Below are positions 1-11,087 of a DNA stretch of 64,000 bases, piece by piece. Every line of letters starts with the position of its first letter. The stretch's first letter is position 1. The DNA is taken from contig WGCA01000044.1 of the NCBI GenBank assembly GCA_015494065.1, forward strand, positions 1 through 64,000, given 5' to 3'. Source of the DNA: Thermodesulfobacteriaceae bacterium. Its GTDB lineage: Bacteria; Desulfobacterota; Thermodesulfobacteria; Thermodesulfobacteriales; Thermodesulfatatoraceae. The notes beneath the pieces are model-generated. The model had not been told where the DNA came from, searched no databases, and worked only from the letters and a program-made list of their open reading frames with translations. A program made the translations under genes and the position numbers.

Positions 1-2
1 GC

Positions 3-584
3 AAATATCCTCGGGTACCAGACCGGAGCCGGTGTTATGAAATCCTTCACGAAAACCAGGTTCCTCCCCATATTATCGCCCATTGTGAGCAGGTAGCCCG
101 GGTGGCCGTCTTTCTGGCCGAAAACCTCTGTCTGGTGGGGGAAGAAATCGACCGGGCCCTGGTAGAAGCCGGAGGGCTGCTCCATGACCTTACCAAACAT
201 CTGAGTCTCAAGACAGGGGAGAACCACGCCCTTTCGGCCGCCAGACTGTTAGAAAGGCTAGGTTATCCGGAAGTAGCCCGGGTAGTGGCCCAGCATATCT
301 TCTGTCCTCCGGGGCCCCCGGGAAGTCCTATCCGGGAAGAGGAGCTGGTCTACTACGCCGACAAACGGGTTAAGCATACCCAGATCGTGGATTTGAAGGA
401 GCGCTTTTGGGACCTTAAGGAACGTTACGGTCGCAGCGTCTCTTCCCTCATCAGGCTTGACCATTTATACGAACTGACCCGTCTTCTGGAAAGACGCATT
501 TTCAAAAAATTGCCCTTTGGGCCAGAAAAGGTATTGGAGCTCGGAGATGAAAAAGCCAAAGGTAGCGCTTCTGTGCGGGGGTAA
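3..584 (+). CDS. HD-domain metal-dependent phosphohydrolase, 5'-truncated by window edge
   Basis: The frame is open to the window start (KYPRVPDRSRCYEILHENQVPPHIIAHCEQVARVAVFLAENL...), so the GTG at 102 is probably not the true start. HD motif in GGLLHDLTK and upstream His in HIIAHCEQV. Confidence 0.75.
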   Translation, partial: KYPRVPDRSRCYEILHENQVPPHIIAHCEQVARVAVFLAENLCLVGEEIDRALVEAGGLLHDLTKHLSLKTGENHALSAARLLERLGYPEVARVVAQHIFCPPGPPGSPIREEELVYYADKRVKHTQIVDLKERFWDLKERYGRSVSSLIRLDHLYELTRLLERRIFKKLPFGPEKVLELGDEKAKGSASVRG

Positions 585-1467
585 CTCACCGGAAAGGGAG
601 GTGTCCCTTAAAGGAGGCCAGGCGGTAGCTGAGGCCTTACGCCGGCGGGGCTATCCGGTAGAAATTTTTGACCCGCCAGGAGATTTGCCTTTGTTTGCCC
701 AGCGGGTAAGGGAATTTGACCTGGCCTTTCCCGTGCTGCACGGACCAGGGGGTGAAGACGGGACCATCCAGGGGTTTCTCGAGGCCCTGGGGCTTCCTTA
801 TCTGGGGGCCGGGGTTTTGGGAAGCGCCCTGGCCATGGACAAGTTTTTGAGCAAACTTATCTACCGGGAAGTGGGGCTTAAGGTGCCAGACTTTGTGCTG
901 GTGCGTAAAGGAGAAAGGCCGTCTCCTTTAAAAATACCCTTTCCCGTGGTGGTGAAACCCGTCTCACAGGGCTCAAGTGTGGGGATCTCCCTGGTGGAGG
1001 ACGAGGAAGGACTCCGGCAGGCCCTTTCGCTGGCCTTCCGTTACGAGGAGCGGGTCCTTATCGAGGAAAAGCTTTCTGGACGGGAATTAACGGTGGGCAT
1101 TTTGGGGGAGACCCCTTTGCCGGTGGTGGAGATAAGGCCCGGGGCTGGCCACCCTTTCTTTGATTATCAGGCCAAATATACCCCGGGGGCCACCGAAGAA
1201 TTATGCCCGGCCCCCATCCCTGAGGAAATAGCCTCTGCTGCCAAGAAGGCCGCTTTCCTGGCCCATCAGGCCCTCAATTTGCGGCACGTCAGCCGGACGG
1301 ATTTTATCCTCACGGAGACCGGCGATCTTTACGTCCTGGAAACCAACACCCTCCCCGGGCTTACCGAGACCAGTCTTTTACCTTTAGCAGCCAGGACCGC
1401 AGGCCTTTCCTTTGAAGACTTGGTGGAAAAGATGGTGACCCTCGTGTTAGCGACAGGCGTTTCTTAG
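547..1467 (+). CDS. ddl: D-alanine--D-alanine ligase
   Basis: MKKPKVALLCGGNSPEREVSLKGG N-terminus, ATP-grasp motifs, HVSRTDFILTETGDLYVLETNTLPGLTETSLLP. ATG at 547 preferred over 517. Confidence 0.93.
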   Translation: MKKPKVALLCGGNSPEREVSLKGGQAVAEALRRRGYPVEIFDPPGDLPLFAQRVREFDLAFPVLHGPGGEDGTIQGFLEALGLPYLGAGVLGSALAMDKFLSKLIYREVGLKVPDFVLVRKGERPSPLKIPFPVVVKPVSQGSSVGISLVEDEEGLRQALSLAFRYEERVLIEEKLSGRELTVGILGETPLPVVEIRPGAGHPFFDYQAKYTPGATEELCPAPIPEEIASAAKKAAFLAHQALNLRHVSRTDFILTETGDLYVLETNTLPGLTETSLLPLAARTAGLSFEDLVEKMVTLVLATGVS

Positions 1468-2175
1468 CCCTTCTTCGATGCGCAGACGTACCAGGTGGGC
1501 CAGTTGGGTCTTTTCTTTTAAGCTCAGGCCCCGGGTGGGAATGGGGGGAAAGAGGCGCACCCTTACCAGCCCCGGCCTGACGTAGAGCTTGCCTTTGGGC
1601 ATGATCTTTCGGGTTCCGCAAAGCGCCACCGCCACCACCGGCTTCTGGCTTTTGATGGCCAGGGCAAAACCCCCGGTCTTAAAGGGCAGGAGTCTACCGT
1701 CCTGGCTCCTGGTGCCTTCAGGAAAGATCACCACCGAAAAACCCGCCTTTATCTTTTCGGCGGCGGCCAGGAGGCTTTCATAGCCCTTGCGGGGATTTTC
1801 CCGGTCCACCGGGATATAACCTATGACCTTAAGGGCCCAGCCAAAGAAGGGGATCTGGAAAAGGCTCTTTTTGGCAAGCCATTTTATCTGGTAGGGTAAG
1901 GCCACTTCCAGGACGGGGATATCAAATTGGCTCTGGTGGTTGGCGGCAAAGATATACGCTTCTTTGGGATCAAGGTGTTCCAAACCCCGCACCTCAAGCT
2001 TCACCCCAGTGATGATGAGGATGATTTTTAACCAAAACCGCCCTATTTGGTGGTTAATCTCCCCTTTACGGTCAAAAAAGGCCAGCAAAAAGATGAGCAG
2101 GGCAAAAGGGGGGACGGAGACCAAGACGAACAGGTAGAGCAGGAGGTTGCGGCCCAAGATCTCAAGCTTTTTCAT
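1447..2175 (-). CDS. plsC: 1-acyl-sn-glycerol-3-phosphate acyltransferase (PlsC family)
   Basis: NHQSQFD acyltransferase box and FPEGTRSQDG motif. Confidence 0.88.
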   Translation of the reverse strand: MKKLEILGRNLLLYLFVLVSVPPFALLIFLLAFFDRKGEINHQIGRFWLKIILIITGVKLEVRGLEHLDPKEAYIFAANHQSQFDIPVLEVALPYQIKWLAKKSLFQIPFFGWALKVIGYIPVDRENPRKGYESLLAAAEKIKAGFSVVIFPEGTRSQDGRLLPFKTGGFALAIKSQKPVVAVALCGTRKIMPKGKLYVRPGLVRVRLFPPIPTRGLSLKEKTQLAHLVRLRIEEGLRNACR

Positions 2176-2944
2176 CAGTTAATTGATATTTTTCCCCGTA
2201 ACCGCGGGGGGTCAGGAAAAAATCACCTATTAACTTGCTCTGGGAATTGCCAATAATAATAAGACTGCTCATGTCTGCCAATGTCGAAATCCTTTCCTTT
2301 TCCGCGAGTGTGGTAAGGACTATCTTTTCCTCTTCCCGCCAGGCCCCCTTCACCAGGGCCAAAGGGGTATCCGGCGGGCGCTGGCGGGCAACGAGCTCTA
2401 AGGCCTCTTTCAGTTGATTTTTTCGCCTCCTGCTCTTGGGGTTATAAAAGACCAGGACGAAGTCCCCTTCGGTGGCCAACCTGATCCTCTTGGTTATTTG
2501 CTCCCAGGGCGTTAAGCGGTCTGATAAGGAAATAAAGGCGCAATCGTTGCTAAGTGGGGCACCCAGCCGTGCGGCTGCGGCGCAAGCCGCCGTAACCCCG
2601 GGAATGATTTCTATACGGACGTGGTAAGGGCTGCGACGAGCCGCCAGGACTTCAAAGACCGGCGCCGACATGCCATAGATAGCCGGGTCACCCCCTGAGA
2701 CTAGGGCCACTGGGCCGTTTTTCTCGGCCAGCGCTAAGGCCTCTTGGGCCCGCTTCACCTCTTCCATCATGGAGGTGGCGCGTACTTCTTTGTCCCGGAT
2801 CAGGTGGGCGATCTGGGCCAGATAGGTGCGGTAACCGAGGACGACCTTGGCTTGCGCCAACGCCTCTTTGGCGGCGATGGTCAAAAGATCATCTTTGCCC
2901 GGTCCGATACCTATGATGAAAAGGGTGTTTTTGGGTGTTGGCAT
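2162..2944 (-). CDS. cobJ: Precorrin-3B C17-methyltransferase
   Basis: SAM-dependent tetrapyrrole methylase: GIGPGKDDLLTIAAKEAL, VSGGDPAIYGMSAPVFE, PGVTAACAAAARLGAPLSNDCAFISLSDRLTPW. Confidence 0.88.
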   Translation of the reverse strand: MPTPKNTLFIIGIGPGKDDLLTIAAKEALAQAKVVLGYRTYLAQIAHLIRDKEVRATSMMEEVKRAQEALALAEKNGPVALVSGGDPAIYGMSAPVFEVLAARRSPYHVRIEIIPGVTAACAAAARLGAPLSNDCAFISLSDRLTPWEQITKRIRLATEGDFVLVFYNPKSRRRKNQLKEALELVARQRPPDTPLALVKGAWREEEKIVLTTLAEKERISTLADMSSLIIIGNSQSKLIGDFFLTPRGYGEKYQLTDEKA

Positions 2945-3000
2945 AGGGCTTAAACCTTTGCTAAACTTTCATCTGTTTCTAAAACGAATTATCTATCAAG

Positions 3001-4887
3001 ATGGCCATCATTAACAATAAAAACGTTTCTCAAGCCGATCTTTTAGCCGAAGCCCTCTACGAGAGTGAAATCAAGTTCCGTACTTTAACCGAATCCGCCG
3101 CGGTAGGCATCTTCCTTTACCGGGAACGTTTCCTTTACGTAAACCCGGCCTTTGAAGCTATTACCTGCTATAAACTCGAAGAACTTAAAGGGCGTTATTT
3201 ATGGGACATCGTACACCCTGATTTTAAAGACTTGGTAAAGGAACGGGCCCTGGCCCGTTTAAGGGGGGAAAACCCGCCTGCCCACTACGAAGTGAAGATT
3301 ATTACCAAAGACGGGAAGGAGAAATGGCTAGAAGTGACGGCGGCGGTCTTTGAACAGGAAGGGAAAGTAGTGGGGATAGGGACCGCCGTTGACATCACCA
3401 AGCAGAAACTCTTTGCCCAAAGGCTTGAAGAGACTCTGGCCAAATACCAGGCCATTCTCAACGCCTTTGAAGGGCTAATATACGCGGTTTCTCCCTTTTT
3501 CGAGATCCATTTCGCCAACCGCAAATTAAAAGAAAAATGTAGCCAGGAATTGGGAGGCAAAACCTGTTATCAGGTGTTGTATCACCGTGAGCAGCCCTGC
3601 CCGTGGTGCGTAAACGAAAAGGTCCTAAAAGGGGAGGTGGTCCAAAAAGAGATATTCGTTCCCCGGGAAAATAGGTGGTATCAGGTGGTGAGCACCCCCC
3701 TTTACTATCCCTCAGGGGCGCGGTTCGCCCTCCACCTTTTAGTAGATATCACGCCGCAGAAACGGGCCCAAGAGGAACTCTTACGTACTACCAAGCTCGA
3801 GTCTCTGGCCCTGCTCGCGGGCGGAATCGCCCACGATTTTAATAATTTTTTGACGGCCATTTTGGGAAATCTCACCCTCCTTCGTCTCAAGGCCAGGCTT
3901 TCCCCAAAAGAAGAAAAACTCTTGCGCCAGGCAGAAAAGGCCTGCCTCAAAGCCCAGGGGCTGACTAAACAGCTTCTTACCTTTGCCAAGGGTGGTTCCC
4001 CTATCAAAAAAACCGCCCCCCTGGAGGAGCTCTTGCGGGAAACCATTTCCTTCTGTCTGAGGGGTTCTCAGATAGATTGGCACCTGGAAGTAGACGACGA
4101 CCTATTCCTGGTAGACATCGATACCGTCCAATTTGGCCAGGTCATCAGTAACCTGGTTATTAACGCCAAACAGGCCATGCCTCAGGGAGGGAATTTGTGG
4201 GTTAAGGCCCGCAATCTGATCCTCAAAGAAGCCCGGGGTCCTTTACCTTCGGGAAAATACGTGGAACTGGTCTTTAAGGACGAGGGCAGCGGGATACCGG
4301 CCAAATACCTCAATAAGATCTTTGATCCTTATTTTACCACCAAAAAAGACGGCAGTGGCCTGGGGTTAGCCATCTGTTATTCCATCGTAAAGAAACACGG
4401 GGGCTATATCGAAGTAGAATCTGAGGAGGGGAAGGGGGCCCTTTTTCGGATCTATCTCCCTGCCAGTGATAAAGAAAGGGTGGCCTCCCCTAGGCTTAAA
4501 CAACAGGAAATTTTTAAAGGTCACGGGCACGTCCTGGTCTTTGACGACGAGGAAAGTGTGCGGGAGACCCTAAGGGAAGCCCTGGAAATGGCGGGTTTTA
4601 AAGTAGAAGTGGCGGGCGAGGGGCACGAGGCCCTGGCCAAATTGCAGGAGGCCAACCAGCGGGGGGATCCCTTTGATCTGGCCATCCTGGACCTTACGGT
4701 GCCCGGGGGACTGGGGGGTAAAGAACTCCTGCCAGCCCTCAAACAACTAAAACCTGACCTCAAGACCATCCTAATGAGCGGGTATCCCACCGAAGAAAAA
4801 AAGCCCTTCGGTTTCGACGCCTTCTTAAAGAAGCCCTTTTCCATCCCTGAGCTTTACGCCACGGTCAAAAAAGTCCTCTATGGTTAA
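3001..4887 (+). CDS. PAS-domain hybrid sensor histidine kinase with C-terminal receiver domain
   Basis: Two PAS-like domains, H-box GGIAHDFNNFLTAILGN, HATPase (GSGIPAKYLNKIFDPYFTTKKDGSGLGLAI), REC (DDEESVRETL...LAILDLTVPGGLGG). Confidence 0.9.
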   Translation: MAIINNKNVSQADLLAEALYESEIKFRTLTESAAVGIFLYRERFLYVNPAFEAITCYKLEELKGRYLWDIVHPDFKDLVKERALARLRGENPPAHYEVKIITKDGKEKWLEVTAAVFEQEGKVVGIGTAVDITKQKLFAQRLEETLAKYQAILNAFEGLIYAVSPFFEIHFANRKLKEKCSQELGGKTCYQVLYHREQPCPWCVNEKVLKGEVVQKEIFVPRENRWYQVVSTPLYYPSGARFALHLLVDITPQKRAQEELLRTTKLESLALLAGGIAHDFNNFLTAILGNLTLLRLKARLSPKEEKLLRQAEKACLKAQGLTKQLLTFAKGGSPIKKTAPLEELLRETISFCLRGSQIDWHLEVDDDLFLVDIDTVQFGQVISNLVINAKQAMPQGGNLWVKARNLILKEARGPLPSGKYVELVFKDEGSGIPAKYLNKIFDPYFTTKKDGSGLGLAICYSIVKKHGGYIEVESEEGKGALFRIYLPASDKERVASPRLKQQEIFKGHGHVLVFDDEESVRETLREALEMAGFKVEVAGEGHEALAKLQEANQRGDPFDLAILDLTVPGGLGGKELLPALKQLKPDLKTILMSGYPTEEKKPFGFDAFLKKPFSIPELYATVKKVLYG

Positions 4888-5827
4888 CCTATGTGCCCGT
4901 TTTTTTATGATAGCCCCACCCCGAAGGCCCCTTATTCTGGAAGAAAAGGACGAGATCCGAAGTTTAGGCCTTAGGCATTTTATCTTTTTCAAAGAGCACT
5001 TCAGTGACCGGACTTTCTGGGAAAATTTAAAAAGGGAATTGCAGGCCTTATCTCCCCCTGGTCTCTGGGCGGTGGACCAGGAAGGAGGGCCGGTGACCCG
5101 TATTACCCCTCCCCTTTTTCCGGCCCTTAAAGCCCCTTTGAGCCTGGCCCAGGAAGAGGAACCGGAGCAGGCGGTGCGGGAGGCGGCCCTTTTGTGTGCC
5201 CGAAACCTCAAAAAACTAGGCCTTAATTTCAACCTGGCCCCGGTGCTGGATCTGGCAGGGGAGGGAGCCCCTCCTTTTCTCAGGGGACGGACCTTCGGTG
5301 AAGATCCTTCTTTGACCGCAAGACTCGGGGTTACCTATATCAAGGCCTTCAATCAGGTTGGCCTTTATTGTTGCGGCAAACATTTTCCCGGTCTGGGAGG
5401 GGTGGAGGTCGACCCTCACCTAAGGCTGCCGGTTAAAGAACGTCTTGACGAAAGGGACCTGATCCCTTTCAGGGCGGCGGTCAAAGCCGGTCTTCCTGCC
5501 ATGATGACCACCCACCTCCTGGTGCCTTCTTTGGCCGCAGACCCGGTCACCTATTCTCCTAAGTTTGTGCGTTTTTTAAGGGAAGAGCTTGGTTTTCGTG
5601 GCATAGTCCTTACCGATGACCTCTTTATGGGCGGGGCCTTGGTTGGCATAGACCTTGAGGAAGCGGTGCTCAAGGCCTTTTTAGCAGGGCATGACCTCAT
5701 GCTCCTTTGCGGGGATTTCGCTAAGTCTCTGGCGGCCTTGGCCGCCTTCTGTCAGGAGGTCCAGCAATCCCAGGCCCTTAAAGAGGAAATGTTAGCCCGC
5801 CTTTCTTCTCGCCTATTGCCTCTTTAA
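4880..5827 (+). CDS. nagZ: Glycoside hydrolase family 3 beta-N-acetylhexosaminidase
   Basis: AVDQEGGPVTRI, NLAPVLDL, CGKHFPGLGGVEVDPHLRLP, VLTDDLFMGG. Start may be ATG 4907 rather than 4880. Confidence 0.85.
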   Translation: MVNLCARFFMIAPPRRPLILEEKDEIRSLGLRHFIFFKEHFSDRTFWENLKRELQALSPPGLWAVDQEGGPVTRITPPLFPALKAPLSLAQEEEPEQAVREAALLCARNLKKLGLNFNLAPVLDLAGEGAPPFLRGRTFGEDPSLTARLGVTYIKAFNQVGLYCCGKHFPGLGGVEVDPHLRLPVKERLDERDLIPFRAAVKAGLPAMMTTHLLVPSLAADPVTYSPKFVRFLREELGFRGIVLTDDLFMGGALVGIDLEEAVLKAFLAGHDLMLLCGDFAKSLAALAAFCQEVQQSQALKEEMLARLSSRLLPL

Positions 5828-5878
5828 GGCGAAAGTGTTAAAGGCTTGAGAGCTAAATTGGCCCGTAAGGAGTGGGTG

Positions 5879-7762
5879 ATGCTTGATTTTTTGCGCCAGC
5901 GCGCGGGTTCCTGGATGGTCAAGGCCCTTTTGGCCGCCATCATAATCGTTTTTATTTTCTGGGGGGTAGGTACCTTTCGGACCAGGCAGGCCAATCTCCT
6001 GGCGGAAGTAAACGGCAAGCCCATCACCCTTACCGAATACCAGACCCTTTACGCCCAGAAACTAAGGCAGCTCCAAAACCTCCTGGGCCCCCATTTTAAC
6101 GAAGAACTCCTAAAACAACTTCAGCTCCCGGCCCAGGTCTTTGAGGAACTGGTCCGCAAACGTTTGCTCGCCCAGGTGGCCAAAGAGATGGGGGTTTCCG
6201 TGGCCCCTAAAGAAATCCAGTTGGCCATCTCCCAAATGCCGGTTTTTCAAACCAACGGCCGTTTCGATCCCCAGCGTTACCAGCTGGTCCTGCGCAGCCT
6301 CCACCTCAATCCCGCTGATTTCGAAGAAATGGTACGGACCGATCTCCTTGAGGCCAAAGTGAAGCATCTTTTCACCGCCCCCATCTTGGCCACGGATAAC
6401 GAAGTTAAAGAATGGTTTAATTTCCAGCATGAGCAGTTGAAATTGGCTTACGTAAAAATACCGCTAGATACCTGTCTCAAAGAAGTAAAAGTTTCCGAAA
6501 AGGAGCTTAAGGAGTATTACGAAAAAAACAAAGAAAAGTATCGTACCCCTTTAAAGATAGCTATTACGTATTATTTGCTAAGCTTTGATAAACTCAAGAA
6601 AGAGCTAAATATTTCAGAAGAAGAAATAAAGAATTATTACATTTCCCATAAAGAAGAATTTACTATTCCGGAAAAGAGGAAGTTAAGGCACATTTTAATC
6701 GCTAAAAAGAAGGGCGAAAACGAAGAAGAATTACTAAAACGGGCCCAAGAAATAAGACAAAAGATAAAAGACGCCCAAAACTTCGCAGAAATGGCCAGGA
6801 AATATTCTGATGACCCCCACAGCAAGGAAGAAGGGGGAGACCTGGGGTGGGTAACGGCGAACGAACTTTTTGAAAGCTTAAGGGAGGTGGTTTTTTCCGC
6901 CAAAGAGGGGGAAATCATTGGGCCCTTGAGGAGTCCTTTGGGTTATCACATCATCCTGGTCGAGAAGATAAAACCGGCCCGGACCAAGTCCCTGGCTGCA
7001 GTAAAAGGAGAGATACGTAAGAAGTTGGTGGCACAGAGGCTTAAAACTTACGCCTGGGATAAGGCCAACCAGATATACGACGAGATCATTCTGTTAGGGG
7101 GGCTTACGGAGTGGGCCAAAAAGAACCACGTTTCCTTGAAGACCACGCCCCTTTTTGACCCGGAAAACCCGCCGGCAAATCTCCCTCCTGAAGTGGTCAA
7201 GGCCGCCTTAAAACTGGAAGAAGGTGAGCTCGGGCCTATCGTTGAGACCCCTGATGGACTTATCATTTTTAAGCTGGCCCGCAGAGAAGAACCCAAGATC
7301 CCGCCCTTTGAGAAGGTGAAAGATAAGGTGGCGCAGGATTTTTCACGCGCAAAGGCCCTTGGGCTTTGTGGCCAGCGGGCACAGAGGATTTTAAAGGCCC
7401 TTGAGACCAGCAAAGACCCTCAAAAAATACTCCAAAAGGAAGGCTTAAAACTTTTCCAGACCCCTTATTTTGCCCGGGTTGAGGGAGAAAACGCGGGGTT
7501 GCCCCCTGAGGTTTTAAGGGTGGTACGTGGGTTTGCCCGTCAAGGCCGGTGGTATGAAGAGCCCATTCTGGCGGGAGATACCTATTATCTCGTTAAACTG
7601 CTTGAGATTAAACCTCCCAAAGAGGAAGAGCTTGTCCGTCAGAAAAAGACCCTTAAGGAGGAATTGACGGCGCGTAAGCGGCAGGAGGCCTTTTCTGCCT
7701 GGTACCGCCATCTGCGCGCCAACGCAGAGGTCAAACTTTACCGGGAATTACCAAAGTTTTAG
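5879..7762 (+). CDS. ppiD: SurA_N/PpiD-type periplasmic peptidyl-prolyl isomerase, membrane anchored
   Basis: [34 protein letters not shown] anchor, SurA_N-type region, parvulin domain [11 protein letters not shown]...[18 protein letters not shown]...[15 protein letters not shown]. Confidence 0.85.
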   Translation: MLDFLRQRAGSWMVKALLAAIIIVFIFWGVGTFRTRQANLLAEVNGKPITLTEYQTLYAQKLRQLQNLLGPHFNEELLKQLQLPAQVFEELVRKRLLAQVAKEMGVSVAPKEIQLAISQMPVFQTNGRFDPQRYQLVLRSLHLNPADFEEMVRTDLLEAKVKHLFTAPILATDNEVKEWFNFQHEQLKLAYVKIPLDTCLKEVKVSEKELKEYYEKNKEKYRTPLKIAITYYLLSFDKLKKELNISEEEIKNYYISHKEEFTIPEKRKLRHILIAKKKGENEEELLKRAQEIRQKIKDAQNFAEMARKYSDDPHSKEEGGDLGWVTANELFESLREVVFSAKEGEIIGPLRSPLGYHIILVEKIKPARTKSLAAVKGEIRKKLVAQRLKTYAWDKANQIYDEIILLGGLTEWAKKNHVSLKTTPLFDPENPPANLPPEVVKAALKLEEGELGPIVETPDGLIIFKLARREEPKIPPFEKVKDKVAQDFSRAKALGLCGQRAQRILKALETSKDPQKILQKEGLKLFQTPYFARVEGENAGLPPEVLRVVRGFARQGRWYEEPILAGDTYYLVKLLEIKPPKEEELVRQKKTLKEELTARKRQEAFSAWYRHLRANAEVKLYRELPKF

Positions 7763-7770
7763 GGGAGGCC

Positions 7771-10700
7771 ATGCCTAAAAGAGAAGACCTCAAAAAGATC
7801 CTCATCATCGGTTCCGGGCCCATTGTTATTGGCCAGGCCTGTGAATTTGACTACTCTGGTACCCAGGCCTGTAAGGCCCTTAAAGAAGAGGGGTTTGAGG
7901 TGGTTCTGGTGAATTCTAACCCCGCCACCATCATGACGGACCCGGAAATGGCGGACCGTACCTACGTGGAACCAATTACCCCGGAAGTGGTGGCGGAGAT
8001 CATCAAAGAAGAACGTCCTGACGCCTTGTTGCCTACGCTTGGAGGCCAGACCGGGCTTAACGTGGCTTTTGAAGTGGCCCGGCGGGGGGTGTTAGAAAAA
8101 TACGGGGTGGAGATGATTGCCGCCTCCGCGGAGGTGATCCGTAAGGCCGAGGACCGGGAGGCCTTCAGGGAGGCCATGAAAAATATCGGCCTTAAGGTGC
8201 CTCGGAGTGAGATAGTCACCAGCGTCAAAGAGGCCCTTAAGGCGGCGGAAAAGATCGGCTATCCCATCATCGTAAGGCCGAGTTTTACCCTGGGTGGCAC
8301 CGGGGGCGGGGTGGCCTACAACCGCGAAGAATTGGAAGAAATCGTTACCCAGGGCCTTGAGCTCTCTCTCATCCACCAGGTCATGCTGGAAGAAAGTGTG
8401 CTGGGCTGGAAGGAGTTTGAGCTTGAGGTGATGCGGGACAAAAAGGACAACGTGGTCATCATTTGTCCCATCGAGAATTTTGATCCCATGGGGGTCCACA
8501 CCGGGGATTCCATTACGGTGGCCCCGGCCCAGACCCTCACCGATCGGGAATACCAGCGTATGCGAGACGCGGCCCTGGCCATCATGCGGGAGATCGGGGT
8601 GGATACCGGGGGCTCAAACGTCCAGTTTGCCATTCACCCGCAAACCGGGGAGATGGTGGTCATTGAGATGAACCCCCGGGTGTCCCGGTCTTCGGCTCTG
8701 GCCAGTAAGGCCACGGGGTTTCCCATCGCCAAGATCGCGGCCAAACTGGCGGTGGGCTATACGCTTGACGAAATTCCCAATGATATCACCCGGGAGACCA
8801 TGGCCTCCTTTGAACCCACCATCGATTACGTGGTGGTCAAAGTCCCCCGTTTCACCTTTGAAAAGTTTCCGGAAACCAAAGACGAGCTCACCACCTCTAT
8901 GCGCTCGGTAGGGGAGACCATGGCCATCGGCCGTACCTTTAAGGAAGCTTTGCAAAAGGCTTTAAGGGGGCTTGAGATCGGCCGGGCTGGTCTCGGGGCT
9001 GACGGAAAATCACCTTCGGATAAGGGTCATCTCCCCCCGCGGGAACTCATTATCGAAAAACTACGGATCCCGAACAGTGAACGGGTCTTTTATATCCGGG
9101 AGGCGTTTAAGGCGGGCTTTTCCACCGCCGAAATATACGAACTTACCCACATTGACCCGTGGTTTTTGGAACAGATCCGCCAGATAATCGTAAAAGAAAA
9201 GGAAATAACCCCTGAGAGCTTGAATGACGCCGAAAAACTCTTTGAAGTAAAACGTTACGGCTTCTCGGACAAACAGCTAGCCTTTCTTTGCGGGCGTAGC
9301 GAGGAAGAGGTCGCGGCCCAGAGAAAGGCCCTGGGGATCAGGCCGGTCTACAAACTGGTCGATACCTGTGCCGCGGAGTTTGAGGCCTATACCCCTTATT
9401 ATTATTCGAGTTACGAGGTAGAAAACGAGGCCCGGGTCTCGAAAAAACGCAAGGTGATGATCCTCGGCGGCGGTCCCAACCGGATAGGGCAGGGCATCGA
9501 ATTTGACTATTGTTGCGTACACGCCTCCTTCGGGCTGCGGGAGTTGGGGATCGAGTCCATCATGGTCAACTCCAACCCGGAAACCGTCTCTACCGACTAC
9601 GACACTTCTGACCGGCTCTATTTTGAGCCCCTCACCTTTGAAGACGTGCTCCATATTTACGAACAGGAAGAGCCGGAAGGGGTAATCGTGCAATTCGGGG
9701 GGCAGACCCCCCTTAACCTGGCGGTGCCGCTAGCCAAGGCCGGGGTCAAAATCCTGGGTACTTCGCCAGACAGCATTGACCGGGCCGAAGACCGGGAACG
9801 GTTTACCGCCTTGCTGGACAAGCTCGGGCTTAAGAAACCCCCGGCGGGTACGGCCTACACCATCGAAGAGGCGCTGGAGGTGGCCCGGCGCATAGGCTAC
9901 CCGGTGCTGGTCAGGCCTTCTTACGTACTCGGGGGGCGGGCCATGCAGATCGTCTGGGACGAAGAAAACCTCAAACGCTATATGGCCACCGCCGCCCTGG
10001 TGAACCCGGAACACCCCGTACTCATCGACAAGTTTCTGGAACAGGCCGTAGAGGTAGACGTGGACGCCATCTCAGACGGGACCCTTACCGTCATTGGCGG
10101 TATCATGGAACACATCGAAGAGGCGGGGATCCATTCCGGGGATTCCGCCTGCGTCATCCCCCCCATTTCGATCTCCCGCAAGATGATAGCCGAGATCAAG
10201 GAAGCCACCCGGGCCCTGGCGAGAGAACTGAACGTGATCGGGCTCATGAATATCCAGTTCGCCATCAAAGACGAAGAATTATTCGTGCTTGAGGTAAACC
10301 CCCGGGCCTCCCGGACCATTCCTTTCGTTTCCAAGGCCATAGGGGTGCCGCTGGCCCGTTTGGCCACCTGGGTCATGATGGGCAAGACCCTCAAAGAGAT
10401 CGGCTTTACCAAAGAGATCGAGCCTTCTCATATCTCGGTGAAAGAGGCTGTCTTTCCTTTCAGGCGTTTCCCCGGGGTGGACGTATTGCTTGGGCCGGAG
10501 ATGAAATCCACCGGCGAGGTGATGGGCATTGACCTTGATTTTGGGCTGGCTTACGCCAAGGCGCAGCTGGCCGCCGGGATGCGCTTGCCCACCAAAGGGC
10601 GGGTCTTTATTTCCGTAAAGGATCCAGACAAACCCCTGGTGGTCGAGATCGCCAAGGAGCTTTACCAGTTGGGGTTTGAGATCGTGGCCACCAAAGGCAC

Positions 10701-11034
10701 TGCCGAGGTTTTGCGCCAGGCTGGCATCAGTGTAAGGGTCATCCCCAAAATCTCGGACAGGGTCCGTCCCAACGCGGTCGATCTCTTGAAAAACGGAGAG
10801 TTTGCCCTGGTCATCAATACGGCCCAGGGCAAAGTGAGCCGGGAGGACGCCTACCTTATCCGCCGTTACGCCATGGAGCTCGAAGTCCCCTACGCCACCA
10901 CCATCTCCTGTGCCCGGGCCATGGTACAGGCCATAAAGAGTCTAAAAGAGGCCCGGTTCCAGGTAAGACCTTTGCAAGAGTATTACCGCAAACTTCCTGA
11001 TTCCTATTACGTCCGCCGCGGTCTGATCACCTAA
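7771..11034 (+). CDS. carB: Carbamoyl-phosphate synthase large subunit
   Basis: 1087 aa with duplicated ATP-grasp halves: [30 protein letters not shown] and [25 protein letters not shown]. Confidence 0.97.
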   Translation: MPKREDLKKILIIGSGPIVIGQACEFDYSGTQACKALKEEGFEVVLVNSNPATIMTDPEMADRTYVEPITPEVVAEIIKEERPDALLPTLGGQTGLNVAFEVARRGVLEKYGVEMIAASAEVIRKAEDREAFREAMKNIGLKVPRSEIVTSVKEALKAAEKIGYPIIVRPSFTLGGTGGGVAYNREELEEIVTQGLELSLIHQVMLEESVLGWKEFELEVMRDKKDNVVIICPIENFDPMGVHTGDSITVAPAQTLTDREYQRMRDAALAIMREIGVDTGGSNVQFAIHPQTGEMVVIEMNPRVSRSSALASKATGFPIAKIAAKLAVGYTLDEIPNDITRETMASFEPTIDYVVVKVPRFTFEKFPETKDELTTSMRSVGETMAIGRTFKEALQKALRGLEIGRAGLGADGKSPSDKGHLPPRELIIEKLRIPNSERVFYIREAFKAGFSTAEIYELTHIDPWFLEQIRQIIVKEKEITPESLNDAEKLFEVKRYGFSDKQLAFLCGRSEEEVAAQRKALGIRPVYKLVDTCAAEFEAYTPYYYSSYEVENEARVSKKRKVMILGGGPNRIGQGIEFDYCCVHASFGLRELGIESIMVNSNPETVSTDYDTSDRLYFEPLTFEDVLHIYEQEEPEGVIVQFGGQTPLNLAVPLAKAGVKILGTSPDSIDRAEDRERFTALLDKLGLKKPPAGTAYTIEEALEVARRIGYPVLVRPSYVLGGRAMQIVWDEENLKRYMATAALVNPEHPVLIDKFLEQAVEVDVDAISDGTLTVIGGIMEHIEEAGIHSGDSACVIPPISISRKMIAEIKEATRALARELNVIGLMNIQFAIKDEELFVLEVNPRASRTIPFVSKAIGVPLARLATWVMMGKTLKEIGFTKEIEPSHISVKEAVFPFRRFPGVDVLLGPEMKSTGEVMGIDLDFGLAYAKAQLAAGMRLPTKGRVFISVKDPDKPLVVEIAKELYQLGFEIVATKGTAEVLRQAGISVRVIPKISDRVRPNAVDLLKNGEFALVINTAQGKVSREDAYLIRRYAMELEVPYATTISCARAMVQAIKSLKEARFQVRPLQEYYRKLPDSYYVRRGLIT

Positions 11035-11040
11035 ATACAT

Positions 11041-11083
11041 CCCCCGCTTTTGCCGATAACTTCAAAGAGATTAAAAGCGGGGG
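11041..11083 (+). promoter_or_regulatory. SD-sequestering hairpin upstream of motA
   Basis: CCCCCGCTTTT (11041-11051) pairs perfectly with AAAAGCGGGGG (11073-11083), 21-nt loop; the only G-rich SD candidate (GGGGG) is inside the 3' arm and no U-tract follows. Confidence 0.55.
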
Positions 11084-11087
11084 CGTT

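Noticed and set aside
258-464. Many short antisense ORFs in the supplied track (e.g. 258..464 -, 3285..3560 -, 8092..8499 -, 34981..35949 -, 52296..52868 -)
   Set aside because: All lie opposite clearly recognisable conserved CDSs, have no family-like motifs and are expected by chance in GC-rich coding DNA.
2945-3000. Cobalamin riboswitch near cobJ
   Set aside because: Only 56 bp between cobJ and the divergent kinase, too short for a B12 riboswitch, and no B12-box-like sequence.
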